In this document: piece after piece, positions 1-9,044 of the stretch
Layout of the letters: each line of letters opens with the position of its first letter
Position numbering within the stretch: the first letter of the stretch is position 1
NCBI RefSeq assembly: GCF_047730165.1
Contig: NZ_CP159834.1
Location: 248,001 to 312,000 of the forward strand
Reading direction: 5' to 3'
DNA from: Patiriisocius sp047730165
GTDB taxonomy: Bacteria; Bacteroidota; Bacteroidia; Flavobacteriales; Flavobacteriaceae
DNA: 64,000 nucleotides
Translations under genes and position numbers: made by a program
The notes under the pieces: generated by a model
What the model was told of the DNA's origin: nothing
The model's database searches: none
Seen by the model: the letters and a program-made list of their open reading frames with translations, nothing else

Positions 1-969
1 CTCTTTTGTAACTTCTTTACGAACCACAAAACGATCTTTCCCTTGATAATGAAGTCCAAAACTATTTAAACTAGCATCATCATTAAAGATATCGATTACT
101 TCTAGCTTGTGTTTATCTCCAAGCATTTTGTCATTTTCGTCGTGGGCAGGTGTCACTTTTAAACACCCTGTACCAAACGCTACATCAACATACGTATCCT
201 CAATAATTGGGATCACTCTATCGCAAATAGGCACAATTGCCTTTTTCCCTTTTAAATAGGTAAAACGCTCATCGTTGGGATTGATACAAATCGCTGTATC
301 TCCGAAAATTGTTTCTGGTCGCGTAGTAGCAATCGTTAGCGTTTCCGAAGAACCTTCTATTTTGTACTCAATATAATATAAGTTTCCTTGTTTTTCTACG
401 TAATTAACCTCTTCATCACTCAACGTGGTTTTTGCCTCTGGATCCCAGTTTACCATGCGGTAGCCGCGATAGATAAGCCCTTTATTGTAAAGATCTACAA
501 ACGATGCAATCACTTGCTTAGACATAGCAGGATCTAAGGTGAACTTAGTTCGCTCCCAGTCACAGGACGCCCCTAACTTTTTTAGTTGATCTAGGATTAC
601 ACCTCCATATTCTTCTGTCCAGTCCCAGGCATGTTTTAAAAATTCTTCTCTCGTCAGATCTGCTTTATCAATACCCTGCTCCTTTAATCGAGCCACCACT
701 TTTGCTTCTGTGGCGATAGAAGCATGGTCTGTTCCTGGCACCCAGCAAGCATTAAAGCCTTTCAGTCTCGCACGACGAATTAACACATCTTGTATTGTGT
801 TATTGAGCATATGGCCCATATGAAGGATTCCTGTAACATTTGGCGGCGGAATCACGATCGTATAAGGCTCTCTATCGTCAACTTCACTGTGAAAAAAGTC
901 GTGTTTCATCCAATAGGAATACCACTTATCTTCTACTTCTTGAGCAATATAATTTGCCGATTTTGCCAT
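1..969 (-). CDS. valS: valyl-tRNA synthetase, N-terminal part (cut by window edge)
   Basis: Charges tRNA-Val with valine in the cytoplasm. The reverse strand reads open from the ATG at 969 to the window edge, giving the first 323 residues of a protein usually near 880 aa. The class I signature is clear: PPPNVTG followed by HMGH (HIGH box) at about residues 41-53, then the GTDHA segment typical of ValRS. Further in, ATTRPET and a GDTAI segment mark the start of the CP1 editing domain that removes mischarged threonine. The KMSKS loop lies outside the window. The divergent DUF1573 gene starts 129 bp away. The identification is secure; only the 3' part is missing. Confidence 0.96.
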   Translation of the reverse strand, partial: MAKSANYIAQEVEDKWYSYWMKHDFFHSEVDDREPYTIVIPPPNVTGILHMGHMLNNTIQDVLIRRARLKGFNACWVPGTDHASIATEAKVVARLKEQGIDKADLTREEFLKHAWDWTEEYGGVILDQLKKLGASCDWERTKFTLDPAMSKQVIASFVDLYNKGLIYRGYRMVNWDPEAKTTLSDEEVNYVEKQGNLYYIEYKIEGSSETLTIATTRPETIFGDTAICINPNDERFTYLKGKKAIVPICDRVIPIIEDTYVDVAFGTGCLKVTPAHDENDKMLGDKHKLEVIDIFNDDASLNSFGLHYQGKDRFVVRKEVTKE

Positions 970-1069
970 TTTGGTCTAGTTTTTGAATAAGTATACAAAA
1001 GTAGTTATATCTACTATATTATAAAACTGTAAATGTGTATAATGTCTTGCATAATGGGTAAAAAGTACC

Positions 1070-1077
1070 TACTTTAG
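1070..1077 (+). promoter_or_regulatory. probable -7 element for the DUF1573 gene
   Basis: TACTTTAG differs by one base from the Bacteroidota TAnnTTTG element and lies 21 bp before the ATG at 1099. It is weaker than the perfect matches elsewhere in the window. Confidence 0.4.
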
Positions 1078-1098
1078 CTGACCTAAATTATAGAAATT

Positions 1099-1494
1099 AT
1101 GAAAAAATTAGTTGTAGTTGCAATAATGGCTTTGGTAGGATTTTCTGCAATGGCACAAGCAAAAATCACTTTTAAGTCAGACACTGTAGATTATGGTGAA
1201 ATAGCAAAAGGTTCGGATGGCGTACGTGTATTTGAATTTACAAACACAGGCGATGCCCCGTTAATAATTTCAGATGTGAAGTCTAGCTGTGGATGTACTG
1301 TGCCTAAAAAGCCGGATGGAGCAATAGCGCCTGGCGCGTCTAGCACGATAGAAGTAAAATATGATACAAACCGCGTAGGCCCTATTAGAAAGACAGTTAC
1401 TGTTTATTCTAATGCAGTTGAGGCCATTAAAGCGTTAAAGATCAAAGGGGAAGTAAAAAGTGATGCGAAAAGCATGCTTGAAAAAACTGAATAG
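1099..1494 (+). CDS. DUF1573 domain periplasmic protein
   Basis: Small exported protein of 131 aa. Residues 1-19 form a signal peptide ending in AMAQA. The rest matches DUF1573, an immunoglobulin-like fold found widely in Bacteroidota, with the hallmark 'F.F.NTGD.PL.I..V..SCGCT.P' pattern near residues 45-70 and an 'A..S.V.V..N..G....V.VYSN' strand after it. The biochemical role of the family is not established. The gene is monocistronic: a weak promoter lies upstream and a strong hairpin terminator immediately downstream. Confidence 0.9.
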   Translation: MKKLVVVAIMALVGFSAMAQAKITFKSDTVDYGEIAKGSDGVRVFEFTNTGDAPLIISDVKSSCGCTVPKKPDGAIAPGASSTIEVKYDTNRVGPIRKTVTVYSNAVEAIKALKIKGEVKSDAKSMLEKTE

Positions 1495-1516
1495 TCTTTT
1501 TTAGACACATATTAAA

Positions 1517-1549
1517 AAACCCTTTCAAAAAATGAAAGGGTTTTTTTTT
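1517..1549 (+). terminator. rho-independent terminator after the DUF1573 gene
   Basis: A hairpin built from ACCCTTTCA and TGAAAGGGT with a short A-rich loop is followed by an uninterrupted run of nine T. It ends transcription of the 1099 gene and, through the A-run on its other side, may also serve the convergent protease gene. Confidence 0.9.
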
Positions 1550-1575
1550 GTGTTTGCACGAAAACGCTAACGATC

Positions 1576-2916
1576 TTAGAATAGTTTTTTAAGGTAGAAT
1601 TTCTTTTTAAATCTTTCGCCATCTCTCTCAATTTTAAGACTGATAAGTTTGCCCTCCCTCGAACTAAACATACTGGTGATCTCGTATAGTTTATATTCGT
1701 GGGTAAATTTTCCATTAATGAGTACCAGTTTGTCCCCTACACGAACGTCAGCAAGAGCCGCTGTAGAATTTTCCCTAACCTCTGCTACTACTATCGCCGG
1801 AGCTAACGTTATTTTATAATTCGCAGATGGGGTGAAACCCGTAACCTCTGTGCCACTATCTTGAACATTACCCGCAATACTTCTACTTCCTCCAACTGCA
1901 GTTCTTACTAACGAAATTCCATCATGTTCTAAAGTAAGACCACTCATATTGTAATAAAATGGATCGTCATAATGAGTATTTTTCTTAAGGCTAATTTCGC
2001 TTTTAGGATAATTAAAAATCACATTAAATCGCTTCATCAATTGTGAACCTATACTTCCTTTACGACCTTCCATCATTCTTGCATTCACTAAGGCCTGCGT
2101 TTCTGGTATTGCAATATTTACATCCTGAAAGCTAAACTCGCCAATCGCTACTTCACTGACCCTTGATCGCTTGCCATATATACTCCCACTTATACCTAGG
2201 CCAAGAAAATCTACAAAATAGTTGTGCTCATTTTCTGAAATAATATTTACATCATCGAAGATCCAAATGCTATCACTTGAACCGATATCTACAAGCATGA
2301 GAGATTCTTCCCCATCATTAATTACTACATTATTTATAAATGGTCTTCCTTTTTCTATACGCATGGGATATGTGATATATCCTCTTTTACGTCTTTCCTT
2401 AAAGTTTTCTGGCGTAGCATATTTTATCGTTTTTGAGCTATAACTAATAGAAACAACAAAGTTTTTAAAAAAATCATACCCTAAAATCCCGTGGATAGGA
2501 ATTCCCATTCTATTAGAAAAATTAAGTTCTTCATCAAAAATCACATAAAGAGAATGATCTAAATCTATTGCTCTTCCTATCCTTATATGATTTCTATCGC
2601 TTTTCAGAGCCTCCACGGCTTTCCCTTTCCCCAAACCTCGGAGCAGTACTGTAGAAGTGTTTTTTAACTCTAATGTATCTCTAGTAGCACCAAATAAAAG
2701 TGTAGAGGTCACTCCTGTGTCAAGTATAAAAGACAATTTTACATTATTAATCTCGACTGGGACGAACACAAGGTTATTTACCAATTCAAACTTTATGGCA
2801 CCTGATTTTTTTCCTTTTGGGAGTTTAAAACCTGTCTGCGCCCATAGTGAGCCAGAAGAAAAAAATACAAAAGCAATTAGTATGAGGATATGTAGAACCT
2901 TGTTTTTCACGTGCAT
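1576..2916 (-). CDS. secreted aspartyl (retropepsin-like) protease with PDZ domain
   Basis: Predicted exported protease of 446 aa. A signal peptide (about 1-26, ending SLWAQ) is followed by a pepsin/retropepsin-like region with the catalytic DTG at residues 66-68 in the context FILDTGVTS. The second half-site has VDIGSSDS, so the second aspartate is kept but the usual DTG/DSG is changed. The flap-like segment GILGYDFFKNF is typical of bacterial aspartyl protease families. The C-terminal about 100 residues look like a PDZ domain (IVVAEVRENSTAALADVRVGDKLV). This architecture is common in Flavobacteriia. The substrate is unknown. The gene stands alone and converges on the DUF1573 gene. Confidence 0.85.
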   Translation of the reverse strand: MHVKNKVLHILILIAFVFFSSGSLWAQTGFKLPKGKKSGAIKFELVNNLVFVPVEINNVKLSFILDTGVTSTLLFGATRDTLELKNTSTVLLRGLGKGKAVEALKSDRNHIRIGRAIDLDHSLYVIFDEELNFSNRMGIPIHGILGYDFFKNFVVSISYSSKTIKYATPENFKERRKRGYITYPMRIEKGRPFINNVVINDGEESLMLVDIGSSDSIWIFDDVNIISENEHNYFVDFLGLGISGSIYGKRSRVSEVAIGEFSFQDVNIAIPETQALVNARMMEGRKGSIGSQLMKRFNVIFNYPKSEISLKKNTHYDDPFYYNMSGLTLEHDGISLVRTAVGGSRSIAGNVQDSGTEVTGFTPSANYKITLAPAIVVAEVRENSTAALADVRVGDKLVLINGKFTHEYKLYEITSMFSSREGKLISLKIERDGERFKKKFYLKKLF

Positions 2917-3006
2917 TTAAAGTACGAAAAAAGAGAATGATTGCCATAACTAATAACTAGAAAAATTAAAATATATTTCGGAACTTTGTAAGACTAAAAA
3001 ACATGT

Positions 3007-4197
3007 ATGCCAGCAGTATCAAAAAAAGGATTGTCGATGCCAGAATCGCCAATTAGAAAACTAGTCCCCTACGCTGAAAAAGCGTACAAAGAAAACAAAA
3101 CTGTTTTTCACCTCAACATAGGTCAACCAGATATTAAATCGCCACAAATCGCTATGGAAGCGGTAGCGTCTCACCATTTAGAGATTTTAGCCTATACTAG
3201 ATCTGAAGGTAGTGAAGCATATAGAACTAAAATTGCCGCATACTATAAGCAAAACAACATCGATGTTACTGCAGACGAGATAATTGTAACCACGGGTGGC
3301 AGTGAGGCCCTACTCTTTGCAATGGGAAGCATCGCAGATGTAGAAGACGAAATTATAATCCCAGAACCATTTTACGCCAATTACAATGGTTTTGCTACAG
3401 CCTCTGGCGTTCAGATTGTACCCGTAATTTCAAAAATTGAAGATAATTTTGCCCTTCCTCCTATTGAAGAATTTGAAAAACTTATCACTTCAAAAACCAA
3501 AGCGATCTTAATTTGCAATCCTGGTAACCCTACAGGGTATCTTTATAGCAAAGAAGAAATTCAGAAATTAGCGAAAATTGTAAAAGAACACGATCTATTC
3601 TTGGTTGCAGACGAGGTGTATAGAGAGTTTACGTACGACGGCGCAAAACATTATTCTATTTTAGAAAATTTTGGCCTTGAAGAACACGCGATCATTATAG
3701 ATTCTGTTTCAAAGCGATACAGCATGTGTGGAGCTCGCATAGGCTGTCTTGTTTCAAAAAATAAAGATGTGATGAAGACTGCCCTTAAATTTGCACAGGC
3801 ACGATTAAGCCCGCCTACATTTGCACAGATTGCTAGTGAAGCGGCATTACAGACACCACAAAGTTACTTTGACGATGTGATTGTAGAATATAAAGAACGA
3901 CGCGATACCTTGGTGAGACATCTAGAAGAAATTCCGGGAGTTAAAGTGGGGCATCCTAAAGGTGCTTTTTACTGTATCGCACAGCTGCCTATTAAAAATT
4001 CTGACGATTTTGCACAATGGCTTTTAGAATCATTTGATGTAAATGGTGCGACCATTATGGTAGCTCCCGCAGCCGGATTTTACTCGAGCCCAGGCGTAGG
4101 TAAGAACCAGATTCGCATTGCTTATGTCCTCAACTCAGAAAGTCTAATTAAAGCAGTACACATACTTAAGGAAGCCCTCAAAGTTTATAAAGACTAG
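3007..4197 (+). CDS. pyridoxal-phosphate aminotransferase, class I/II
   Basis: A fold-type I PLP enzyme of 396 aa transferring amino groups between amino acids and 2-oxo acids. Visible motifs are the N-terminal LNIGQPD, the cofactor-contact NPGNPTG, the VADEVYREF segment with the PLP-binding Asp/Tyr, and the Schiff-base lysine K236 in SVSKRYSMCGARIG. An Arg near the C-terminus (NQIRIAY) would bind the substrate carboxylate. The substrate (aspartate, aromatic or other) cannot be fixed from sequence. Its TAG stop is followed directly by the murB ATG, so the two are cotranscribed. A near-consensus -7 element (GAACTTTG, 2981) lies upstream. Confidence 0.9.
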   Translation: MPAVSKKGLSMPESPIRKLVPYAEKAYKENKTVFHLNIGQPDIKSPQIAMEAVASHHLEILAYTRSEGSEAYRTKIAAYYKQNNIDVTADEIIVTTGGSEALLFAMGSIADVEDEIIIPEPFYANYNGFATASGVQIVPVISKIEDNFALPPIEEFEKLITSKTKAILICNPGNPTGYLYSKEEIQKLAKIVKEHDLFLVADEVYREFTYDGAKHYSILENFGLEEHAIIIDSVSKRYSMCGARIGCLVSKNKDVMKTALKFAQARLSPPTFAQIASEAALQTPQSYFDDVIVEYKERRDTLVRHLEEIPGVKVGHPKGAFYCIAQLPIKNSDDFAQWLLESFDVNGATIMVAPAAGFYSSPGVGKNQIRIAYVLNSESLIKAVHILKEALKVYKD

Positions 4198-5211
4198 ATG
4201 CACGCAGCCCACAATGTTTCGTTAAAACCATATAATACATTTAGCATTGACGTTGCTGCGGAAACGTTCTACCATATCACCACAGAAGAAGACTTAATAA
4301 CAATATTAGCTGCACAAAAAGATCAAGAACTATTCATTCTGGGTGGCGGAAGCAATATGCTGCTCACAAAAGACATAGAGCAACCCGTTTTACATCTTGA
4401 TTTAAAAGGTATTTATATTATTTCTGAAACCGAAAAAGATGTCACTCTTAAAGTCTCAGCTGGAGAAAACTGGCACGACTTTGTGATTTACTGCATAAAC
4501 AATAACTATGGTGGCTTAGAAAACATGGCACTCATTCCTGGGAATGTGGGTACTGCACCTATTCAAAACATAGGCGCTTATGGCGTCGAGTTAAAAGACT
4601 CTTTTTACAGCTGCACAGCAACCCATATCCAAACGCAAGAAACACGCACTTTTAGTAAAGTAGCATGTGAGTTTGGGTACCGTAATAGTATTTTTAAAAA
4701 TCAATTAAAAGGGCAATACATTATCACTTCGGTATCCTTTTGTCTCACTAAGAAAGATCACGTATTAAGAACCGAATATGGTGCCATTAAACAAGAACTA
4801 GAAACCAATAAAATTGACAATCCTTCTATTAAGGATATTTCCGAAGCAGTTATTGCGATACGTCAGTCAAAATTGCCGGACCCAAAAGAACTGGGCAACA
4901 GCGGTAGTTTTTTCAAGAATCCAGTGGTTGATTTGGCCATTTTTACAACGTTTCAAAAGAACTACCCTCAAGCACCTTTTTATAAGATCTCAGACTTAGA
5001 ACATAAGATTCCAGCAGGATGGCTTATTGAACAAGCAGGGTTTAAAGGGAAACGATATGGGGACGCGGGTGTACATAAAAACCAAGCGCTCGTTTTAGTG
5101 AACTACGGAAATGCCACAGGAAAAGAAATCTGGGCTTTAGCTATGAAAATACAGCAAGCAGTTCTTGATAAATTTGGGATTACAATCGAAGCCGAAGTAA
5201 ACGTATTTTAA
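4198..5211 (+). CDS. murB: UDP-N-acetylmuramate dehydrogenase
   Basis: Reduces UDP-N-acetylglucosamine enolpyruvate to UDP-N-acetylmuramate, the second committed step of peptidoglycan synthesis; FAD-dependent and cytoplasmic. The protein is 337 aa, a normal length for type I MurB. The FAD-binding region shows LGGGSNML and GLENMALIPGNVGTAPIQNIGAYG; the C-terminal domain has GNSGSFFKNP, carrying the proton-donating serine, and PAGWLIEQAGFKG. The ATG directly abuts the aminotransferase stop, indicating translational coupling. The last four bases overlap the end of the convergent fasciclin gene. Confidence 0.96.
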   Translation: MHAAHNVSLKPYNTFSIDVAAETFYHITTEEDLITILAAQKDQELFILGGGSNMLLTKDIEQPVLHLDLKGIYIISETEKDVTLKVSAGENWHDFVIYCINNNYGGLENMALIPGNVGTAPIQNIGAYGVELKDSFYSCTATHIQTQETRTFSKVACEFGYRNSIFKNQLKGQYIITSVSFCLTKKDHVLRTEYGAIKQELETNKIDNPSIKDISEAVIAIRQSKLPDPKELGNSGSFFKNPVVDLAIFTTFQKNYPQAPFYKISDLEHKIPAGWLIEQAGFKGKRYGDAGVHKNQALVLVNYGNATGKEIWALAMKIQQAVLDKFGITIEAEVNVF

Positions 5212-5771
5212 ATATCTAATGGTGACTTTACCACATGAATAATCCCATTTGAAGCGACGATATCACTTTTCCCTATTTCTGCTTTATCGCCTTTTAAATT
5301 TTTAAGAAAGATGATGTTTCCTAATTTGTAAGCAACTAACGTGGTTCCACCTAAGGTTTTCATAGAATAGCTACCTCCATTAGTTCTTATTTTTTTGGTA
5401 AGCGCAACCGTTGTTATTTTTCCCTTTACCATGTATTTTTTAAGCAGGTCTTCAATCACCATTCTATCACCCAAGTAATCGATCTCTTCCAGCGCTTCGT
5501 CTGAAGGAGCAAAAATAGTAAATGGTCCTTTATCTGTTGTAAGCTGATCCAAAATAGGGGAAGATTCTATTTCTGCAAACAGCAAGGTGAGGTCGTCAGA
5601 AGATCGTATTCGGGAAGCCAGATTATATGGCAATACAATAGGGGGCTCTGGCTTAACATTTTTTGAATCCTGTGCACCTATCACTTGTGCATTTTGCTTT
5701 GATGGCCTTTCATCACAAGAAGAAAAACCTATCACCATAACGATTACTAAAAGACTCCAATTGTATCTCAT
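5208..5771 (-). CDS. fasciclin (FAS1) domain lipoprotein
   Basis: Predicted outer-surface or periplasmic lipoprotein of 187 aa. The N-terminus has a short hydrophobic stretch ending in the lipobox GFSSC (Cys19). The remainder is one FAS1 domain, recognisable from the H1 motif GPFTIFAPSDEAL and the H2-like SDIVASNGIIHVVKSPL at the C-terminus. Bacterial single-FAS1 proteins are linked to adhesion or matrix association, but a specific ligand is not known here. The gene converges on murB with a 4-bp overlap and no intervening terminator. Confidence 0.9.
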   Translation of the reverse strand: MRYNWSLLVIVMVIGFSSCDERPSKQNAQVIGAQDSKNVKPEPPIVLPYNLASRIRSSDDLTLLFAEIESSPILDQLTTDKGPFTIFAPSDEALEEIDYLGDRMVIEDLLKKYMVKGKITTVALTKKIRTNGGSYSMKTLGGTTLVAYKLGNIIFLKNLKGDKAEIGKSDIVASNGIIHVVKSPLDI

Positions 5772-5832
5772 TTATTAACTTTTTATCTCTTTAAAAGTAG
5801 TCCTTTTGCCCACATATCACAAAGAAACTTTG

Positions 5833-5840
5833 TATTTTTG
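5833..5840 (+). promoter_or_regulatory. -7 promoter element (TATTTTTG)
   Basis: A perfect TAnnTTTG match 33 bp before the ATG at 5874. It probably drives the four-gene run 5874-8964. Confidence 0.65.
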
Positions 5841-5873
5841 TAATATAAATTTATCGCTTAACACGCCTAGATT

Positions 5874-6077
5874 ATGGAACTATTCATCATTACTATTATT
5901 TTACTATTACTAGCAGTAGCAGGAATCGCCATCAAGATATGGGCAAAAAAAGACGGTAAATTTGCCGGTACTTGCGCGAGCCAATCTCCATTTTTAAATA
6001 AAGATGGCAATGCTTGTGGGTTTTGCGGCAAAACACCAGATCAATTTGATTCTTGTTCTGAAGAAAAACACGCCTAA
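5874..6077 (+). CDS. small membrane-anchored cysteine-rich protein
   Basis: A 67-aa protein with one N-terminal membrane helix (residues 3-24) and a hydrophilic tail containing four cysteines in the pattern C-x(14)-C-x2-C-x10-C, including CGFCGKTPDQFDSC. The CxxC suggests a metal-binding or redox role. Short proteins of this type are common in Flavobacteriia, usually annotated only as membrane proteins. It is first in a tight run with a glycosyltransferase, a sigma factor and a transporter, and has its own consensus -7 promoter. Confidence 0.8.
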   Translation: MELFIITIILLLLAVAGIAIKIWAKKDGKFAGTCASQSPFLNKDGNACGFCGKTPDQFDSCSEEKHA

Positions 6078-6099
6078 TACTTTATAGAGCGTCCACCTT

Positions 6100-7194
6100 A
6101 TGGTTTTTATCTACATATTTGCCGGCATCATCCTAGTTAATTTACTTTATTATATCTTATTTTCGAAGATAGCTTTCTACAGGACTATTTCTGAAGTAAA
6201 GGAAACTAACACCCCTGTTTCAATTCTTGTTTGTGCTAAAAACGAGTCTGAAAATCTGCAAAAAATTATACCTCTATTACTCGAACAACAATACCCTGAT
6301 TTTGAAATCATTTTAATTAATGACTGTTCCACTGACGACTCCCTTGAGGTACTGGAATCTTTTGAAAAACAAGATACCCGTATTAAGATTGTAGACGTCG
6401 TTCCTAACGAAGCCTTCTGGGCTAATAAGAAATACGCACTCACTCTAGGAATAAAGAAAGCCTCACACAAGCGTATGTTGTTTATAGATGCAGATTGCTG
6501 GCCAAATAGTCCCTATTGGGTTGCCACGATGAGCGGGAAATTCAGCACAGAAAAGCAATTGGTTTTAGGATATGGGGGTTATCAAAAGAAGAAAGGAATA
6601 CTCAATAAACTTATTAGGTATGAAACGCTAGCCACTGCTATTCAATATATGTCATATGCAAAAGCAGGTATGCCTTATATGGGTGTTGGCAGAAACTTAG
6701 GCTATACGAATGATTTATATTATTCTGTAAACGGTTTTATTTCTCATATTAAAATCCCTTCTGGTGATGACGATCTTTTTGTAAACGAAGCTGCATCAAA
6801 AGTAAACACTGAAGTTTGTCTGGAGAAAGTAGGATTTACCATTTCTAAACCAAAAACTTCTTTTTCTAAATGGGCACAACAGAAAAGACGACATATTACT
6901 ACCGCACATTTATATAAAGAAAAACATCAATTTTTATTGAGTAGCTTTTTTATTTTTAACCTTCTTTTCTGGATTTTCTTGGCACTCAGCTATATCTTTT
7001 GCCCTTGGATGATGGTCACGGCGCTTGTCGTTTTAAGATTAGGGGTGCAATGGGTAATATACGCCAGCTCGGCTGCAATCCTAAATGAGAAAGATTTGAA
7101 ATATTTTATTCCATTTCTAGATTTGTTCTTGATTCTGTTCCAATTAAGTATCTTTATCAGCAATACGACTTCTAAACCAGCCCGTTGGAAATAA
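6100..7194 (+). CDS. glycosyltransferase family 2, membrane-bound
   Basis: Transfers a sugar from a nucleotide donor, with the catalytic domain at the cytoplasmic face of the inner membrane. An N-terminal helix (1-20) precedes a GT-A domain with VSILVCAKNESENL, the ILINDCSTDDS nucleotide-binding segment and the metal-binding DAD in FIDADCWP near residue 128. Further on, SGDDDLFVNE and KWAQQKRRH correspond to the acceptor-side ED and QxxRW-like motifs. Three helices span about 284-355. The 364-aa length fits polysaccharide or lipid glycosyltransferases of this family. The acceptor is unknown. Its last 10 bases overlap the sigma factor gene. Confidence 0.88.
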   Translation: MVFIYIFAGIILVNLLYYILFSKIAFYRTISEVKETNTPVSILVCAKNESENLQKIIPLLLEQQYPDFEIILINDCSTDDSLEVLESFEKQDTRIKIVDVVPNEAFWANKKYALTLGIKKASHKRMLFIDADCWPNSPYWVATMSGKFSTEKQLVLGYGGYQKKKGILNKLIRYETLATAIQYMSYAKAGMPYMGVGRNLGYTNDLYYSVNGFISHIKIPSGDDDLFVNEAASKVNTEVCLEKVGFTISKPKTSFSKWAQQKRRHITTAHLYKEKHQFLLSSFFIFNLLFWIFLALSYIFCPWMMVTALVVLRLGVQWVIYASSAAILNEKDLKYFIPFLDLFLILFQLSIFISNTTSKPARWK

Positions 7195-7751
7195 AGAAAG
7201 ACATTCTTAAAATTCAAATTTCCGAAGCAACTGGGGGCAAACAAAGCGCTTACAAATTTTTACTTGACAACTACTGGAATCAAGTTTTTGGATTCTTACT
7301 GAAACGTGTGAACGACGAATATGAGGCTGAAGAAATTGCCATTGAAACCTTCTCTAAAGCCTTTGACAAAGTAGCTACATACGATGGAAATTATGCGTTT
7401 GCCACTTGGCTTACTACGATTGCAAAAAATATCCAAATAGATAGATTTAGAAAGAAAAAAACCTCACCACTAAATAGCACATCAGAAGTAAGTGAAGAGC
7501 TTCTTAAAAAAATTACTGACGGCTCTTTAAACGCTGAAGATCAATTAATAAAAGAGCAGAATCTTAAAGAACTCTTAGGATATATAAAAATGCTCAAACC
7601 ACATTACCAAGAAGTAATTAATCTCTTTTATTTTCAAGAACTAAGTTACCAGGAGATAAGCGTCACTATTGGACAGCCACTTGGCAATGTAAAAGTTAGA
7701 CTCCTTAGAGCTCGTAAATTACTGGCAGAAATAATTACTAGGGCAAATTAA
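7185..7751 (+). CDS. ECF-type RNA polymerase sigma factor
   Basis: A sigma-70 family regulator of 188 aa with only regions 2 and 4. Region 2 covers about residues 20-90 (DEYEAEEIAIETFSKAF, then FATWLTTIAKNIQIDRFR). Region 4 covers about 130-180, with the helix-turn-helix LSYQEISVTIGQPLGNVKVR. The start overlaps the glycosyltransferase by 10 bp and the stop is 1 bp from the next gene, so it is part of an operon. No anti-sigma gene is adjacent, which is unusual for ECF factors, so how its activity is controlled is not visible. Target promoters are unknown. Confidence 0.92.
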   Translation: MEIKKDILKIQISEATGGKQSAYKFLLDNYWNQVFGFLLKRVNDEYEAEEIAIETFSKAFDKVATYDGNYAFATWLTTIAKNIQIDRFRKKKTSPLNSTSEVSEELLKKITDGSLNAEDQLIKEQNLKELLGYIKMLKPHYQEVINLFYFQELSYQEISVTIGQPLGNVKVRLLRARKLLAEIITRAN

Positions 7752-7752
7752 A

Positions 7753-8964
7753 ATGAGCATTTTACTCAAAAAATTAGGGCCAGGTTTTTTATTTGCGGGA
7801 GCGGCTATTGGTGTATCGCATCTTGTGCAATCTACAAGAGCTGGAGCAGATTTTGGCTTTGGTTTATTATGGGCGCTCGTGCTAATAAATCTTATAAAAT
7901 ATCCCTTTTTTCAGTTTGGAACAAGCTATGCCGCAGCCACTGGAGAAAGCATGCTCGAGGGATATCATAAAATGGGTAAAGGCGTTTTGATCGCATATTT
8001 CATTTTGACATTTGCCACTATGTTTACAATACAAACAGCAGTAACAATTGTAACTGCTGGCATTGCCGCTTCTCTTTTTGGCTGGGGCGCCATTACCTTA
8101 TGGACCGCAGTGATCACTGCCATTTGTTTTTGCATTCTTATCTTAGGGAAGTATAAATTTCTAGACGGACTAATTAAAGGCATCGTAATCTGTCTCACTA
8201 TCAGCACCATTATTGCAGTAGCTCTTATAGTAAAGGATGTAGACAGCATCTCTTTACAACAAACGCTGCCATCAGATGTTATTTCTATTGGGTTTTTAAT
8301 AGCCTTTATGGGCTGGATGCCAGCACCGCTTGACATATCCATCTGGCAATCCATCTGGACCATAGAAAAACAAAAAATACAACCAGATCTAACACCCAAA
8401 CAAGTACTATTTGATTTTAATGTTGGCTATGTAATGACTTGTATTCTTGCTCTTGGCTTCTTAGCCTTAGGAGCTTTAGTAATGTTTGACAGCGGTGAAA
8501 GCTTCTCAAATAAAGGCGGTGTTTTTGCCAACCAATTGATTAATATATATGTACTCAGTCTAGGTGATTGGGCAAAAATTATTATTGGAATTGCAGCACT
8601 CACCACTATGTTTAGCACAACCTTAACCACACTAGATGCTTCTCCCAGAGTAATGCATAAAACTTCGGAAATACTAAGCAGTACAAAAATGCGCCACGGA
8701 TATCTCCTCTGGCTAGTAATCCTGGCGATAGGAACACTTTTTATTTTTAAATTTTTACTTTCTGAAATGGGATCTTTGATAAAAATTGCCACTATCCTGT
8801 CATTTCTAACCGCTCCTTTTTATGCGATTATTAATTTAAAATTGATGACAAGCCAATGGGTTCCTGCCATATTTAGACCTTCTAGAACGATGCGCATCTA
8901 TGCAGGCACTAGTATTGGATTACTCTTTGCTTTGAGTATATGGTATTTGAGTACACTACTTTAA
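7753..8964 (+). CDS. Nramp-like divalent metal transporter, atypical
   Basis: An integral membrane protein of 403 aa with about 11 predicted helices and the overall Nramp (SLC11) layout, starting with the GPGFLFAGAAIG helix 1. Classical Nramp proteins carry DPGN in helix 1 to bind the metal; here that position reads GVSHLVQSTRAGA. The helix-6 MPH motif is also changed, to WMPAPLDIS. It therefore belongs to a divergent, Nramp-related subgroup whose substrate cannot be assumed to be Mn or Fe. The gene is last in the 5874-8964 operon. Confidence 0.8.
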   Translation: MSILLKKLGPGFLFAGAAIGVSHLVQSTRAGADFGFGLLWALVLINLIKYPFFQFGTSYAAATGESMLEGYHKMGKGVLIAYFILTFATMFTIQTAVTIVTAGIAASLFGWGAITLWTAVITAICFCILILGKYKFLDGLIKGIVICLTISTIIAVALIVKDVDSISLQQTLPSDVISIGFLIAFMGWMPAPLDISIWQSIWTIEKQKIQPDLTPKQVLFDFNVGYVMTCILALGFLALGALVMFDSGESFSNKGGVFANQLINIYVLSLGDWAKIIIGIAALTTMFSTTLTTLDASPRVMHKTSEILSSTKMRHGYLLWLVILAIGTLFIFKFLLSEMGSLIKIATILSFLTAPFYAIINLKLMTSQWVPAIFRPSRTMRIYAGTSIGLLFALSIWYLSTLL

Positions 8965-9029
8965 CCCTTGTCTGTAATTTAATATGTGTCACTAGCGTCC
9001 AAGTTGTGTAATTTCAGAAGTAGAAATTG

Positions 9030-9037
9030 TATCTTTG
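9030..9037 (+). promoter_or_regulatory. -7 promoter element (TATCTTTG) for lipA
   Basis: A perfect TAnnTTTG match ending 7 bp before the lipA ATG, so the transcript should have almost no 5' leader. Confidence 0.7.
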
Positions 9038-9044
9038 TAAATAG

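Noticed and set aside
790..990. Plus-strand open frame opposite the start of valS
   Set aside because: valS on the other strand is unmistakable; the frame is a shadow.
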